DNA of 64,000 nucleotides from positions 66,716,976 through 66,780,975 of the forward strand of contig NC_052360.1 of the NCBI RefSeq assembly GCF_009727055.1. Reading direction: 5' to 3'. Below, one piece after another: positions 1 through 11,828 of this stretch (position 1 is its first letter; every line of letters starts with the position of its first letter). Made by a program: the position numbers and the translations under genes. The stretch comes from Benincasa hispida. Its lineage: Eukaryota; Streptophyta; Magnoliopsida; Cucurbitales; Cucurbitaceae. The notes below the pieces were generated by a model. It ran no database searches. It had not been told where the DNA came from and worked only from the letters and a program-made list of their open reading frames with translations.

Positions 1-937
1 CACAGGATAATCGCAAGCAATGAACATCCTAGGTCATGTTAGCTTAGTTCTTCTCAACCCATTCGATAAGTTTAGCTACTCATGCATGCTAAGAGAGTGA
101 ACAGATGTAGAATAAGAACTTCCATTGTATAAATATAAAGATGAAGTACAAAATAACAATGCAAGAAGAGAATAAAAAGTCTGGTAGCAATCTCTTGCTT
201 CCTAGGATTTTACACTATCTTTTATACTCGTATTCAAAAGATAATCTCGCTCTCTGCTTTTATGCCTTTGGGTTCTCTCTCGAGTTGCCCTGAGCGATCT
301 TCCGGCGTCTCTACTCTTCCTTTGCTCCGCCTTAAAAATAAAAGAAAACTATGAACACGGCTAAAGCTCCTAAATCGGTGAACTGGTGAACTTACTATCC
401 CATTTTCTAAAGGATGCCTTTAGTATTTATAGAGCTCCAGGTGAAAGGCGGCTTCTCTCTTATGATTGCACGATGGGATAACTTTAATTCCCCAACTGAT
501 GCGCCAAATATTTGTCACCGAAAAGCTGAATGTACTTGTTATCATTAGCGGCTGTCAACTTAATTCGGATATGACCGTCATCAGCTTTCTGTCCCATCGT
601 GATTAATTATGCCTTTCACCCAGATGCATCCACCAAGTTGCGCTGGCTCTATGTGGCAATCCTTCTTGAGCAGATGTTTGTGAACATAAATCACCACAAA
701 GCCTTGCGGTAATGCTATGCTCGTCCGTTGATCTCTTGTGATCGCTCTTTTCGCCTTGCATCAATGCATATTCTGCATAAAAACACAAAAATTAACTGTT
801 CCTATGCGATGATCGCATGCGACTGCAATGTTATAAACTTAATGCTTTTTGGACGCAATCTAACATATTTTATCAACGCAAGCCAACATCGTTTAATAAC
901 TTAGCAATGTAATAACGTGCATTTTTGCCCGTTATCA
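1..937 (-). repeat. Athila-type LTR (family A), cut by window start
   Basis: Minus-strand LTR whose 5' end lies at 937: read on the minus strand it begins TGATAACGGGCAAAAATG. It is the reverse complement of the first ~950 bases of the solo LTR at 27826-29367. It also matches the LTRs of the Athila element at 44328-54404 and the solo LTR at 40669-41677. The 3' end should lie about 0.6 kb beyond the left window edge. A minus-strand TATA box is present at 424-431. ORFs here are unrelated to the element proteins and are not genes. Confidence 0.85.
424..431 (-). promoter_or_regulatory. TATA box of family-A LTR
   Basis: TATAAATA on the minus strand. The same sequence sits at the matching place in the family-A copies at 28335, 41162 and 45523, as expected for the U3 promoter of an LTR. 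Confidence 0.55.
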
Positions 938-1283
938 GTGGTGTCATACTCAACTCGACACTGTCGAGGTGCTGTGGAGGCTGTTTGTGTTGCTGAGGAG
1001 GTCGTGACCGAGGCGATCATTGAGGACGAGCGCAATGTGTTCGTGCTGTGTTGCGGTCGTGTAGATCGAGTGTTCGAGTTGCTTTTTTTCGAGCGGTCGT
1101 GCGCAAAGGAGCGTGGAGACGCATTTTAAATGTTCATAGAGTTTTCATGTTGTAATTTCTGTATCATTTGTATAACCGCTTGTTTGAAGTCGACTGTAAA
1201 TGTATTGTTCATTCATGATTATGATTTAGAATTATCTTATTTCCGCTACTCATGGAAATCTCGAATCCGATTTCCTTCACATG
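938..1283 (+). repeat. Fragment: 3' end of a copia-type LTR
   Basis: Resembles 21910-22273 (shared order: a TCATACTCAACTC stretch, a GTGTTCG-rich stretch, a TGCTGTAATTT-like stretch, then CTCATGGAAATC and CGATTTCCTTCA). The terminal layout is that of the ~2-kb copia LTRs elsewhere in the window. No PBS or gag follows: RT sequence begins about 55 bases later. It is therefore an LTR scrap joined to the RT by deletion or insertion, not an intact 5' LTR. Confidence 0.6.
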
Positions 1284-1339
1284 GTTGCATTGAACATAAG
1301 ATTATTCTTATCTCTAGGAACATTTGAGTTTTCATGCTG

Positions 1340-1786
1340 CTATAGAAGCCCAAAATATCATATCTGATGATGGAGTTGAGGATCCATTGTCTTATAAGCA
1401 AGCAATGGAAGATGTTGACAAAGATGAATGGATTAAAGCCATGAATCTATAAATGGAGTCTATGTGCTTTAATTCTTTCTGGGAGCTTGTAGATCAACCT
1501 GATGGGGGCAAAACCTATAGGTTGTAAATGGATCGACAAGAGGAAAAGAAGTGTAGATGGAAATTTACAGACCTTTAAAGCTATACTTGTGGCAAAGGGT
1601 TATACCCAGGTTGAGGGAGTGGACTATGAAGAAACTTTCTCACCTGTTATCATGTTAAAGTCTATCAGGATTCTCCTATCCATAGTCACATATTATGGCT
1701 ATGAGATGTGGCAAATGGACATCAAAACTACCTTTTTGAATGGTATTCTTGGGAAGATCATCTACATGGTTCTATCAGAAGGATTC
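1340..1786 (+). pseudogene. Copia reverse transcriptase, N-terminal part (broken)
   Basis: Encodes the start of the RT domain of a Ty1/copia polyprotein. Recognisable blocks are EDPLSYKQAMEDVDKDEWIKA, a WELVDQPDG stretch, the GCKWIDKRK block, [20 protein letters not shown], and [12 protein letters not shown] near the end. An in-frame stop follows the KAMNL block and a frame change precedes GCKWI. The domain is cut at 1786 by the solo LTR at 1787-3791 and resumes at 3792. Gag, protease and integrase are missing upstream. The family match is clear; the piece cannot be functional. Confidence 0.85.
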
Positions 1787-3791
1787 TGATGACGGGCAGA
1801 AATGCACGTCATTATAGGCCTTTTATTTAGAATTATGAAGGCTGTTAAGTAGAAGATGCGGCGATTATACTAAAAATTCATGAGAAAAGAGCTTGTGTCG
1901 GTCGGCATTAAGAATCTCGGCTAACCCACTTTTATGCGTTATTATGCACTCAATTGTCTATTTTTGTAGCTCACGCTGGAAGTGGTCACTTATGCGGAAG
2001 CCAGGCTATCGCAAAGACGAACGCATGCGGGGAATCTCTCTATCTCAGAGGCGAACGCATACGTTCGACACATGGATGTTGCGGCCATTAACCGCATGCA
2101 TCCATTGCATAGAAGTTGCGGCTGTCCAGCGAATGCGATCATCGTAGAGAGATTGTGGCTACAGAATAATAACCATAATAGAGGGATGTCCGCAAGGGTG
2201 GTGGAATGCGTTGATACTCCAGAAACTAAGCATGAATGCATACTTGGAGAGTATCAAAAGGTGATGTTGACATTTCACCTACCACGCCGTTAACAGTAGA
2301 GATTCGAAAAAGGACCATCACGGCACAAGTGTCAGATTCAGAGCAGGTTCATTAATGCTGTCGGCGATCAAGCTCTATAAATAGAAGCCGTTGAGTAGAA
2401 CTTCAAATCATCCGGGGTTTTCTGCCTGATGGCAGATATCTATGATCTAGAAAAAGCGTGAGAAGATAGCTTGAGAGTTCTTCATCCACTTAACCATTCG
2501 GGTGACGACCGGAGCCTTCGTCGGAGTTAGAGCTCGAGAGAGTTCACTCCACCGCCCATCCATGGCATCACCAGGAGCCTTGATACACATCTGATGGAAG
2601 CAAGACATTGCTTCCATCTGGCCCTCCATTTCTCTTCTATCCTTGTATTGTATTACATTTTGGCTTAAGGAATTAATACATTTTGTGATCAATGCATTTC
2701 TATATTTTCCTTCGCTTCCATCTCCATCTTCATTTACTAGCATCCTTTACTTTCATTTCATCACTAAGTAAGACTGTTAGAGTATCGCACACTTAATCAT
2801 GCGACAGAGGAATATGAAGCATGTAGCAAACCACCGAGAGGTGTGCGTTGTGCGAGTGTTATGAGAAAACCTTATTTGCTTAGTGTGAAGCTGTAGCAAC
2901 GCTTGTCTATAAGCAGACGCAATTCTTGTCTATGAGTAGAATCAGTAGCAACTAATTGCCCGGGAGGGTAAGTGGTTGGTCACATTAAGCAATGTAAGCA
3001 AGTGTTCACTAGAGATAGGAATAATCTTATGTCAGCCAGGTTTATGCGATTACTTTGTCTTATAAGCGCATCATTCATCATTTAGGCATACTTGGGAGAG
3101 TAATCTAAAAACCAAATCTAAGACTAGAGAGAGCGGATTGGATCACATAAGCAAGAATGGGGAACTTAGGAATAAGCTCCATTTGCTATACACAGCGTAT
3201 ACACCCTTTAAGTAGGATATGGTGGTATGTGGTCATTTTGCTTATGTGTGAGAACACGTGAGCGGGATTGTAGAGGCTTAGATATAGGCTTCTCGACACT
3301 ATCACATATACATCACATGCGTCTACGTCAAGTGTGTATAGCATGATCGCATAACTTTCGTTGGCTGGGGTTACCCTTGCGGTCAAGCTTAGTGTTGTAG
3401 TGAAGACAACCTCGCCTTTTCATCTATTTTTCCATGCATTTTACTACGCGTTAACAGTTGCTGTGTCTTTACCTCTCAGTCATACTTCCATCGCTTAATC
3501 TGTTAGTTAGGAGTAGAAGTAGTTCATATCTCATAACCCTTATCATTCTTTTATTTCTTCGCTACCAACACATTACCACATAACATTTAGCTACAAGTCC
3601 CTGAGTTCGACCTCGGATCACCCGAGAAACTTGTGATCTCGTTATACTTGGCGAGAGCGCAAGAAAACTTATGATAGGAATGCATGGTCATTGCATATAA
3701 GATTAACGCATACTTTCCATTTCAACGCATGACCACCGACGCATGAGAACAAACGCATAACCTAAGACATGCATCGCATAATACGTCACCA
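1787..3791 (+). mobile_element. Solo LTR, Athila-like, inserted in copia RT
   Basis: A 2005-bp segment starting TGATGACGGGC and ending ACGTCACCA, flanked by the perfect 5-bp duplication GATTC at 1782-1786 and 3792-3796. Removing it joins the two halves of the RT reading. The first ~20 bases are nearly those of the family-A LTRs, but the body differs, so it is a related family. It has a TATA box at 2376-2383 and the phrase CCTGAGTTCGACCTCGGATC near the end, typical of Ty3 LTRs. It contains no internal region, so it is a solo LTR left by LTR-LTR recombination. Confidence 0.9.
2376..2383 (+). promoter_or_regulatory. TATA box of the solo LTR
   Basis: TATAAATA in the context AGCTCTATAAATAGAAGCC, close to the family-A form GCTCTATAAATACC at 28335. 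It sits about 590 bases into the LTR. Confidence 0.5.
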
Positions 3792-4925
3792 GATTCATTG
3801 AACAAGATCAAGAGAAAAAGGTTTGCAAGCTTAATCAGTCCATTTATGTCTTGAAATAAACATCTAGATCTTGGAATATAAGATTTGATACTGCGATCAA
3901 ATCTTATGGCTTTGATCAGAATGGTGATGAGCCTTGTGTTTACAAGAAAATCATCAACAACTCAGTAGCTTTCCTCGTGCTGTATGTGGATGATATCCAA
4001 CTCATTGAGAATGATGTAGGTTTTCTGATTGATGTTGAGAAATGGCTAGCCGCTCAATTCCAAATGAAAGATTTGGGAGAGGCGCAGTTTTTTTTTAAAG
4101 ATCCATATCATAAGGGATCGAAAGAACAAAAGGTTGACCTTGTCTCAGGCATCGTATATCGACAAGATGCTTGTCAGATATTTGATGCACAATTCCAAGA
4201 AGGGTTTATTACCTTTCAGGCATGGAATTGTTTTTTCTAAGGAACAGTGTCCTAAGACTCCTCAAGAGGTTGAGAAAATGAGACAGATTCCCTATGCATC
4301 GGCTATTGTTACCCTTATGTATGCAATGTTATATATTAGACTTGACATTTGCTATGCAGTAGGGATTGTCAGTCGATATTAGTCAAATCCAGGATTAGAT
4401 CACTAGACGGCGATCAAAACGATCCTTAAGAATCTTCGGAGAATGAGGGACTATATGCTCGTGTATGGAAATAAGGATTTGATCCTTACAGGATACATAA
4501 ACTCTGGATTTCAGACGGATAGGGATTCTCGAAAATCCACATTAGGGTTAGTGTTCACTCTGAATAGAGGAGCTATAGTATGGCGAAGCATCAAGTAAGG
4601 ATGCATTGCAGACTCCACTATGGAAGCCAAATATGTAGCTGCTAAAGAGGTTGTTTGGCTTAAGAAGTTCCCTACTGATTTGGAAGTTGTTCTAAATATT
4701 TCTTTGCCCATCGCACTTTAGTGTGATAACAGTGGTGTTGTGGCAAATTTTAAGGAACCTAGGAGTACCGAAGAGGCAAGCACATAGAACGGAAATATCA
4801 TTTCATTCGGGAGATTGTGCATCGCGGTAATGTGATTGTCACGAAGATCGCGTCAGAGCACAATGTTGCTGATCTGTTTACAAAGGCTCTCACGGCTAAA
4901 GTGTTCGAGGGTCATCTATAAGTGA
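3792..4925 (+). pseudogene. Copia RT C-terminal half and RNase H (broken)
   Basis: Continues the RT cut at 1786. The catalytic YVDD box is intact at 3983-3994 (context LYVDDIQLIE), followed by FQMKDLGEAQF, a SQASYIDKM block, and KKGLLPFRHG with SKEQCPKTPQ. The RNase H part has a TDRDSRKST-like block, WRSIK with a stop just after it, ADSTMEAKYVAA, CDNSG, and ends at EGHL before a stop. At least four stops and several frame changes break it. The copy is otherwise close to the same domains at 59971-61414. Confidence 0.88.
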
Positions 4926-5059
4926 ACCCGGGATATGTGACACATTGTCTAGGGCAAAGTAGAAGATGTTACTGGGGTATAGTGTATGTCTAGTTTAGTT
5001 ATTTTGTATTTTTTATGTTTGTATATTAGGTCTTCCTTTGTTAGGACAATGGTGGAGAT
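4926..5059 (+). other. Copia 3' UTR with degenerate polypurine tract
   Basis: A short non-coding stretch between the RNase H stop and the 3' LTR. Its last bases, ACAATGGTGGAGAT, are a weakened form of the purine-rich primer site (AAGTGGGAGAT type) that starts plus-strand synthesis in this family. The LTR begins immediately after. Confidence 0.6.
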
Positions 5060-7036
5060 TGTTAGGAAATGGTGTCCCAAATCTCGTTGTAATCTCATTA
5101 GTTTGTAAACTTTGTATAAACATATTTTTATTAATAAAAAATAAATGTTAATCTTATATGCATATACTCCAATCACAATAAACAAGATTGAGGTAATATT
5201 TTATGTAAATTCTAAATAAAGTATATAGAGGACATACCGATAGATCTTTATTTAAATAAACCAAATGGCCTATAGTAGATGATAAGATTGGGTACCTATA
5301 TCCTAGTGGACACTACGGATACGACTCGCTTTGTAGGTATGAACAAATATTGTAAAGTGCTAATGATCTGATCTGATTATTCATAGTGGAAACTGGGTGG
5401 TATCCTATACAAAGAGATCGAGACCATGAAATGTTATTTAGTATATACACCGTTGATAATAGAGACTTACATTTCACTAGGATGACTATAGATGACATGA
5501 CCTAACTTGAGTTGGTTGAACTTCTACTCATGAAGAGCGGTTATTTGATTTATAGGGTGAGGAGTGGCCAGATTGCTAACCTCAACAAGCCTACCATTTT
5601 AGGGATTCGCAGAGAGCTGGGAATGCAGCTTCACAAGACGGAATTCACTCCTTCTCCGATGTAGGGGCAAGTAGATAAATTTCTCCCTTAAGGGCTGATT
5701 CCGGGTCTTGAACATAGTGGCCACATCCTCTCTTGGCCAGAGAGGACTCAGTCATAGTGGGACTATGACTTATTGTTCATTAAAGGAATAAGTGGTACTT
5801 AAGTAGTTAGATGTAACTACAGGAGCAAAACAATAATTTGGCCTAGCTGTACTTACGAACAATTTATGAAGGGACATCACAATGTTTTTTGGTTATATCT
5901 AATGGGCACATAAATATATCTATAGCGCAAAAAGTGCAACTATCGGTCTTTAGTAGAGTGCTTGATAGTTAACGGATGGTGGATAATGTAATTAAAGCGT
6001 TTCATTAATTATTCCCGTACCATTGGAGCTTCAAGCTACAGGTCCATAAGGTCCCATTGGTAGCTCAAAAGGATTATGTTGAGAATCAGTTTTTGGGTTA
6101 ATTTGAATTGTTCGAATTAATAAGAGAGAATGTAATTATATATGATATAATTAAATTAATTCAATTATATATGATATAATTGATATAATTTATTTGATAC
6201 ATTATTTGGAGGAATAAATATTTGAATGAGATTCAAATAGTTGTTAGTTTAATATAAATATGATTTATATTAAATGGCATAAAATAGAGAAAAAGAACTA
6301 TAGTTTATATTGTATGTGATGTAATGTTAAAACTATAGATTATAAATATAATATGATAAGTTGGTTATCATATTTATTTATATTATTTATTATTTTGAAT
6401 AATAATCCCTTTTTCTCAAAAACTACCTTAGTGGGTGGTTATGGAAATTTTATGGCAATTGGAATAAAATGAAAAAGAGTTTTTCATTTTAACTACTAAG
6501 ATTAGAAGATTTCCAAAAAATCAAAAAAATTAAAAAGAGAACGCTAATAGAGACTATACGATAGTCTATAAGACAAACATAGAGCATATACGATAGGCTC
6601 TCTTTGTCTATGCGATAGGAAGTTTTGCTATGCGATAACTTAAACGATCGAGAAGTTTGCTATGTGATAGTGCTTCTTCGTCGATCGTCTTCCTCCTCCA
6701 AACTCACAAATATCCTCTTAACCAAAATAGTCAAAGCCCACCACTCCTAGGTTATCATCCTGAGCATACTAAGGAATCTGAGTGGTAGTGTCCCTGTTGG
6801 TTCGAGGATTGAGTTGCTATTTGCTGCTTGTTTGAGAGGAGTGTTCGTGAACAAGTTGGATCGAGGGATTACTTGAAGAACAATTCTTCAAAGGTATAAT
6901 CTCTCAATCTTTGTTTTATTTCAGAAGCATGCTGTAATTTAGTTTTTGATGCATAATCGATTTTGTATGATTGTAAATGTATGTGTTCAATCACAATGGA
7001 ATTTGGACGATTTGCTTCCGCTCAAGGAACTCCTCA
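5060..7036 (+). repeat. Copia 3' LTR (~1.98 kb)
   Basis: Begins TGTTAGGAAATGG directly after the PPT and ends AAGGAACTCCTCA. It is of the same family as 23773-25692, the solo LTR 32818-37547 and the LTR starting at 63812. Shared blocks include the GTTTGTAAAC...TATAAACATATT start, GGAGCTTCAAGCTACAGGTCC, and the AT-rich block around 6131-6190 in which a TATATGATATAATT motif is repeated. A run of small palindromes (CTATACGATAG-like) lies at 6545-6690. The 5-bp flank after it is TGTTG; the matching 5' flank is not identifiable. Confidence 0.85.
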
Positions 7037-7265
7037 TGTTGAGTTTCCCTTCAAATTAATCATATATTAATCTCATTAATATATAGTTTCCTCAAATTAA
7101 TTTGAAAAGTTCAAATTAGCCCTTTTAAGTATCCTTTAGTGAGCTAACGAGGGGAGCTGGTGGACCCATAGATCAGAAGCTCCAATGATATGAGACTAAT
7201 TGGTTAAACTCATTAACCAAGTTAATCAATATTCGTTAACTGTGGGTACACTCGACTAAAGACCA
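7037..7265 (-). repeat. Fragment of TR-GAG-family LTR (internal part)
   Basis: Homologous to about 10265-10470 inside the LTR at 9540-11381: shared wording includes TTCAAATTA, GAGCTAGTAGGGGGA / GAGGGGAGCTGG, CATAGATCA, AACTCATTA and ATTCGTTAACT, ending CCACTAAAG / CGACTAAAG. It is fused directly to the leader at 7266, where the short shared word ACTAAAG suggests joining at microhomology. Confidence 0.6.
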
Positions 7266-9525
7266 AAGAAATCCTATCCATTTTTGGTGCTTGAGTTGTT
7301 CCGAATCCTATGTTACAACCCTCCGAGGGGATAACGGTCGTTAAACGACTAGCAAAGAGCTACTTAAAGCTAACCAGTAGGCGCAACATAGGAATCTCAC
7401 GGTCCAAACTAATGGAAGAGACCGCAGGATATGTTGACACATTTCCTTCACCCACTTACTATGAACTACTTCCTCCGTTCATCTTGATATTGACTCATAC
7501 AAAACACTTTTCGAAGGGAGGTCACTCCCAGGGTGACACGAAGTACCACTTAAATTCAGACTGTGAACTCTTAGGGACGCGAGAGCTAAGAATAACATAT
7601 CGTGTATGTTATTAATCTCCTGCTGAATTTTTCTAATAACTCTATCATATAGAAGTTATTGATTACCACTGAAATGTTTAAATTTTTGGGTAAAATTATA
7701 CTTAGGTTCTTTTCCGGCTAATAAAAACAACTCTAAGTCTATGTAGTTTATCCAAGTATAACTCTTATAAATGGGCTTAAACCTACGATGTCTAGGTGAT
7801 AAACCCTTTTATTACCTCACATCGCTCACAAGTATTCATAAAACTAGTTACCAACGCTCAATGATTCGACCATAATCCTAAGGTAGGAGGTGTTCCATGG
7901 ACCGTCAACTTAAATACCTCCAGCCTTCGACAAAATTATATACCGATTGAGTTTGTAACCCTAGTTTTACAAGTTTCACGACCTATTTTAACTAATTAAA
8001 ACAAGTGGTTAACCTACGTGAGCATGCATCTGTTCTTCGTTATGGATTTTAAATGTCTTAACCCAATTTTATAACAGCTTATAAAACTTTAGACATGCTA
8101 AACATTCACAACATACAGGAATTCAATATCTAATATAACATTTAGATTAAATACAAGAAACTCTAACATGCATACTATATATTATAACAAATGATAACAT
8201 ACTTTCAATGCATGTTGCATACTTCCGACAGTAGGATTTTAAATCTAAATGGCATACTATATGCCTACACAAGATTTATTTAATTATAACATACATCCAA
8301 TGCATAAATAATTAAACACAAACTGATATGGTTTTAGTTTTGGCAAAAACAAGCGAACAAAAGCTTAACTGTTACAAAAATAGTTTCAACACCACTCGAA
8401 CCACTCCAAACCGCTTCAACCGGACCCAAATCTTCTGAACCGGACCAGTAGAGTCTGAATCGGACCAGCCAAAAACCATTTGAGGTTGAACTAGAGCAGA
8501 CCTTAAGAGAACCGGTCGAATCGACAAGTCTTGCTCATGCTCAAAATCTCGCTAAGGCTGATCGTTTAGCATTGACGACCATTGTCATGCGTTTGCCTGA
8601 TCGTTTAGTGTTTACGTGATCATTTAGCAGCCAATGCATATCACTTAACAAATCTACATGATCGTGTAGTGTTTGACTTCTATAGTATAGTGTCATCGTC
8701 TAGTGTCGGAGAACGCTACACGATCGCTTAGTGTCCAACACTATTGCGCAACTCCATTGTTTAGCACGGACATTTACTACACGATCGCTGAGCTCTATCG
8801 TTTAGCGCCGCGTCTTGATCTTTTAGCACGCACACAAGGTAAGCGATCGTCTAGTGCTATCGCATAGCTCTCGACACATCGCTCAGCTGCCGTGCATAGG
8901 TAAACAATCGATTAATGTTATTGCTTAGCATTTCAACGCATCGCTTAGCTGCCGCATAGAGGTAAACGATCGTTTAGTGCTATCGCATGGCAACTTAACG
9001 CATCACTTAACTCCTGATCAAAGGTAAACGATCGTGGTAAGCGATTGGGCAACACTATCGTATAGTTCTTCACCTCATTGCTTAGCTCCCACCCGAAGCT
9101 ACACGATCGTGTAGTTCCATCGTATAGCAATACAACTCATCGCTTAGCTCCCGAGGTACACGATCGTCTAACACACAACACCTAAACGATCAACGCCAGA
9201 AGCTACACGATCATTTAACTTTGTCTTCACATCGTCTAACGCTTGAAGATAAACGATTGTTTAGCTACTGAAGCTCAACGACGATAGGAACAGAGGTTGA
9301 TTTTCTGGAATCTGCAACTCGGCCTCTTCGAATACTCCAAATAAATTAGAGACTCTTGGGAAGATATATAAGCTTATCAAGCAAGAGCCAATTACAAATT
9401 TAAACAGAAAATCAAAGAGAAATTAAAAGCCAAAACTCAGAAAACCATATCGGTGCAGTAGTTTCATATTTTCATATAAAACACCCACCAAACCAAAATT
9501 AATCTGAATTGAATGCTTATTTGAT
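7266..9525 (-). other. TR-GAG element leader, copy 1 (non-coding)
   Basis: The leader lying between the PBS at 9526-9537 and the point where gag should begin, read on the minus strand. It matches the second copy at 13105-14790 almost throughout (for example AAATCCTATCC, CCGAGGGGATA, GTCACTCCCAGGGT, ATATACCGATTGAG), but no gag follows; it stops at 7266. The ORF at 7310-7615 on the opposite strand has no recognisable product. The part nearest the PBS is the palindrome-rich array 8517-9290. Confidence 0.7.
8517..9290. repeat. Array of CGATCG-centred palindromes in the leader
   Basis: Words such as AACGATCGTTTAG, ACGATCGCTTAG and ATCGCTTAGCTCC recur about every 20-50 bases. Two are perfect palindromes: CTACACGATCGTGTAG at 9099-9114 and TAAACGATCGTTTA at 8963-8976. 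Spacing and wording vary, so this is not a satellite or a CRISPR. The first half of the array is also present in the second leader copy at 14520-14790. Confidence 0.75.
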
Positions 9526-9537
9526 GCTCTGATACCA
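9526..9537 (-). other. Primer-binding site (tRNA-iMet type)
   Basis: Minus strand TGGTATCAGAGC, the usual copia primer-binding site complementary to the 3' end of initiator tRNA-Met. It lies two bases past the LTR end at 9540. It shows that the leader to its left belongs to a copy whose 5' LTR is 9540-11381. Confidence 0.85.
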
Positions 9538-9539
9538 AT

Positions 9540-11381
9540 TGTTGGATTGATACCAGCACGCAGCAAAAGAAATCAGGATCCATAAGCACTCTAATTCATT
9601 AATTTTGGTATAAAAGAAAACATGCTTAAACAGAGTTTAATGGGTTTCAAGAACATACCTTTGAAGAACTATTGAAATCTCTATTCTCAATTACTAAATC
9701 CTCCAAATCTTTGTGCAGACCACCACAAGATCTTCCTTACTATTCTCTTGGTGCTCTAGATTGAGTTGTGGGACTCAAAATAAGTTGGAATCAAAGGGAA
9801 TTTAGAGAAAGCTTACTGCAACAACCCAAATGAAGAACACCTTTTTCATCCAAATTTTTCAGAAAAATTTAATCGGTTGCAACTCTACAACTGTACTTCA
9901 GTCTCTTCAATATATTGTAGACTATCATGCAAAGAGATTTGCTGCATGGGATGTAACTCATGCTTGGAGTAAATGAAGGTTGAAGAAGTGGGTTTCATTG
10001 TGAGCTACTTTTGAAGATGAAGATGAAATACCACTTTCGTTTTTTGTATAATTTTTAATTTCCAAAATCTATTTTTGATTTAAAAATCATACTTTATTTC
10101 TAAAATCAAAATTTAATTTTACAAATTAATTTCACAAATTAATTTTATAATAAAATTAATAAATAATTATTTAAACAATTTAAATAATTCTAATTAATTT
10201 AATATCCAATATTAAATTAATTTTTACACAAATTCATCTTCATATATTTAAATCATATTTAAATATATTTTCTCCAATTCTGGTTGATTTTAATTTGAAC
10301 ATTTCAAATTAACTTATCACGCTACTCTAGAGCTAATCCATTTCCGAGCTAGTAGGGGGACATTTGTGGACCTATAGATCATGGGCTCCAACGATCCGAG
10401 ATTAATCGACTAAACTCATTAGACCGATCTAACCCCCATTCGTTAACTAATGAGCGATTCCACTAAAGCCCATAGCTGAACTCCCCTCACTGTAGATATA
10501 TTATGTCCACTCGATATAACCATGATTAGTAAGTCAACCCTTCACAGGTTGTTCGTAATAACGGTTGGGTCAAATCTTTGTTTTACCCTCAAAATTACCT
10601 CTTGTTCCTTAAGTCGCCATTGATCCCCTAATGAACAATTGTTTTGTGATCCAATCAACAAAACTGAATCCCTCTCGGGCCAGTGAGAGGGCATGGCCCC
10701 TTGTTCAAGACCTAGAATCAGCACTTAAGGGAACAACCTCTCTACTATCCCTAAAGCGGGAAAGAGTGAATTCCCTCTTGCACCCTATGTCCCCAACTAT
10801 CTAGTCGGTCTTACCCCTGAAATGGGAGTCTTATTGAGCCGACGTTGTTGAGCCAACCCTCACTTATGCAAATCTAAAGGTAATCTCGAATAAACATGAG
10901 TTCATATTTAACTCAGGATTAAGGTCAAGTTACCTAGGTCATCGCTTTGAAATAGTCAGCCTTAAACAGTAAACAACGTTATAAAGTAAGAGTGACTCAT
11001 TTCGTGGTCCGATCTTGTACAAACCTTTTTGGACAAGGACACCCTCACTCCTCATGTTCAACATGAACGAATTAGGATCACTTCGCTTGTAGCACTTTAC
11101 AACTCCTTGTAACAACTACAGAGCGGGCCGTATCCAATAGTGTTACCATAATAAGGTACCCAACCTTATTCATATACTATAGATCATTTTGACTATTTAC
11201 TTGAACTTGATTCACCTTTATGTCTCCACATAAAGTTTAAGTACTCATCCAATAGTCAAGGTACTTTTAGGTTTATTGGATTTCTATCAAGCAATAGATT
11301 CATGAAATAACACCTTTATTGAATTTTCAGAATAAGTTTCATTGTTTACATACCACGAGTTTTAGGACATAAAATCCAACA
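9540..11381 (-). repeat. TR-GAG-family LTR (1.84 kb) flanked by both PBS and PPT
   Basis: Read on the minus strand it begins TGTTGGATTTTATG at 11381 and ends CAATCCAACA at 9540, so it has 9-bp terminal inverted repeats (TGTTGGATT/AATCCAACA). A PPT abuts its 5' side (11382-11397) and a PBS its 3' side (9526-9537). It is thus at once the 3' LTR of the copy on the right and the 5' LTR of the copy on the left. The same family occurs at 14791-15503 and, on the plus strand, at 61415-63394. Confidence 0.88.
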
Positions 11382-11828
11382 AACTCCCACTTGGACTAAA
11401 ACTCTGGTGGTAACTTATACATCCGATATATAAGACTGGGTTTCTGAGTTTTATAGAGAAATACAATAAACTAGGGCATCCATACCCATCTTTTACCATT
11501 TGGTATCTCTATACCCGATATTTCTCCCACTAGCCCTAGGTTATCTGGTATTTCTAATCCTACTAGGTAATTCTCAAACACTTTAGCCGAGAGAATCATT
11601 GTAAACATTGTTTAGTATACAATAGACTTTTGAATAAACTATATGGGGATGCATCTTATTCTCAATAATGGCTAGGAAGCACACTTTTCTCTCACTACAT
11701 TGAGTTACTCTCAACTCTTTAAGTAAGATGTATCTAACCTGTCTCAACAACTCGTTGTTAATAGTCAGACTCTTTGTTAATAGTTAGATCTAGAAATCTT
11801 TGAACTTTCTATACTTTGATCTAGCCAT
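11382..11828 (-). other. TR-GAG element 3' UTR with polypurine tract
   Basis: The PPT AGTCCAAGTGGGAGTT (minus strand) is at 11382-11397, touching the LTR. The remaining ~430 bases up to the end of gag show no coding similarity. There is no room for protease, integrase, RT or RNase H between gag and PPT. Confidence 0.75.

Noticed and set aside
917..1129. 70-residue plus-strand ORF starting in the LTR
   Set aside because: Crosses the LTR border at 937 into an LTR fragment and has no known motif.
8517..9290. CRISPR-like or satellite array
   Set aside because: Units are short palindromes with irregular spacing, no constant repeat or spacer length, and the setting is a plant retroelement leader.
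9526..9537. tRNA gene fragment (also at 20354, 25694, 40161, 52859)
   Set aside because: Only 12-18 bases complementary to a tRNA 3' end, each just inside an LTR; these are primer-binding sites.
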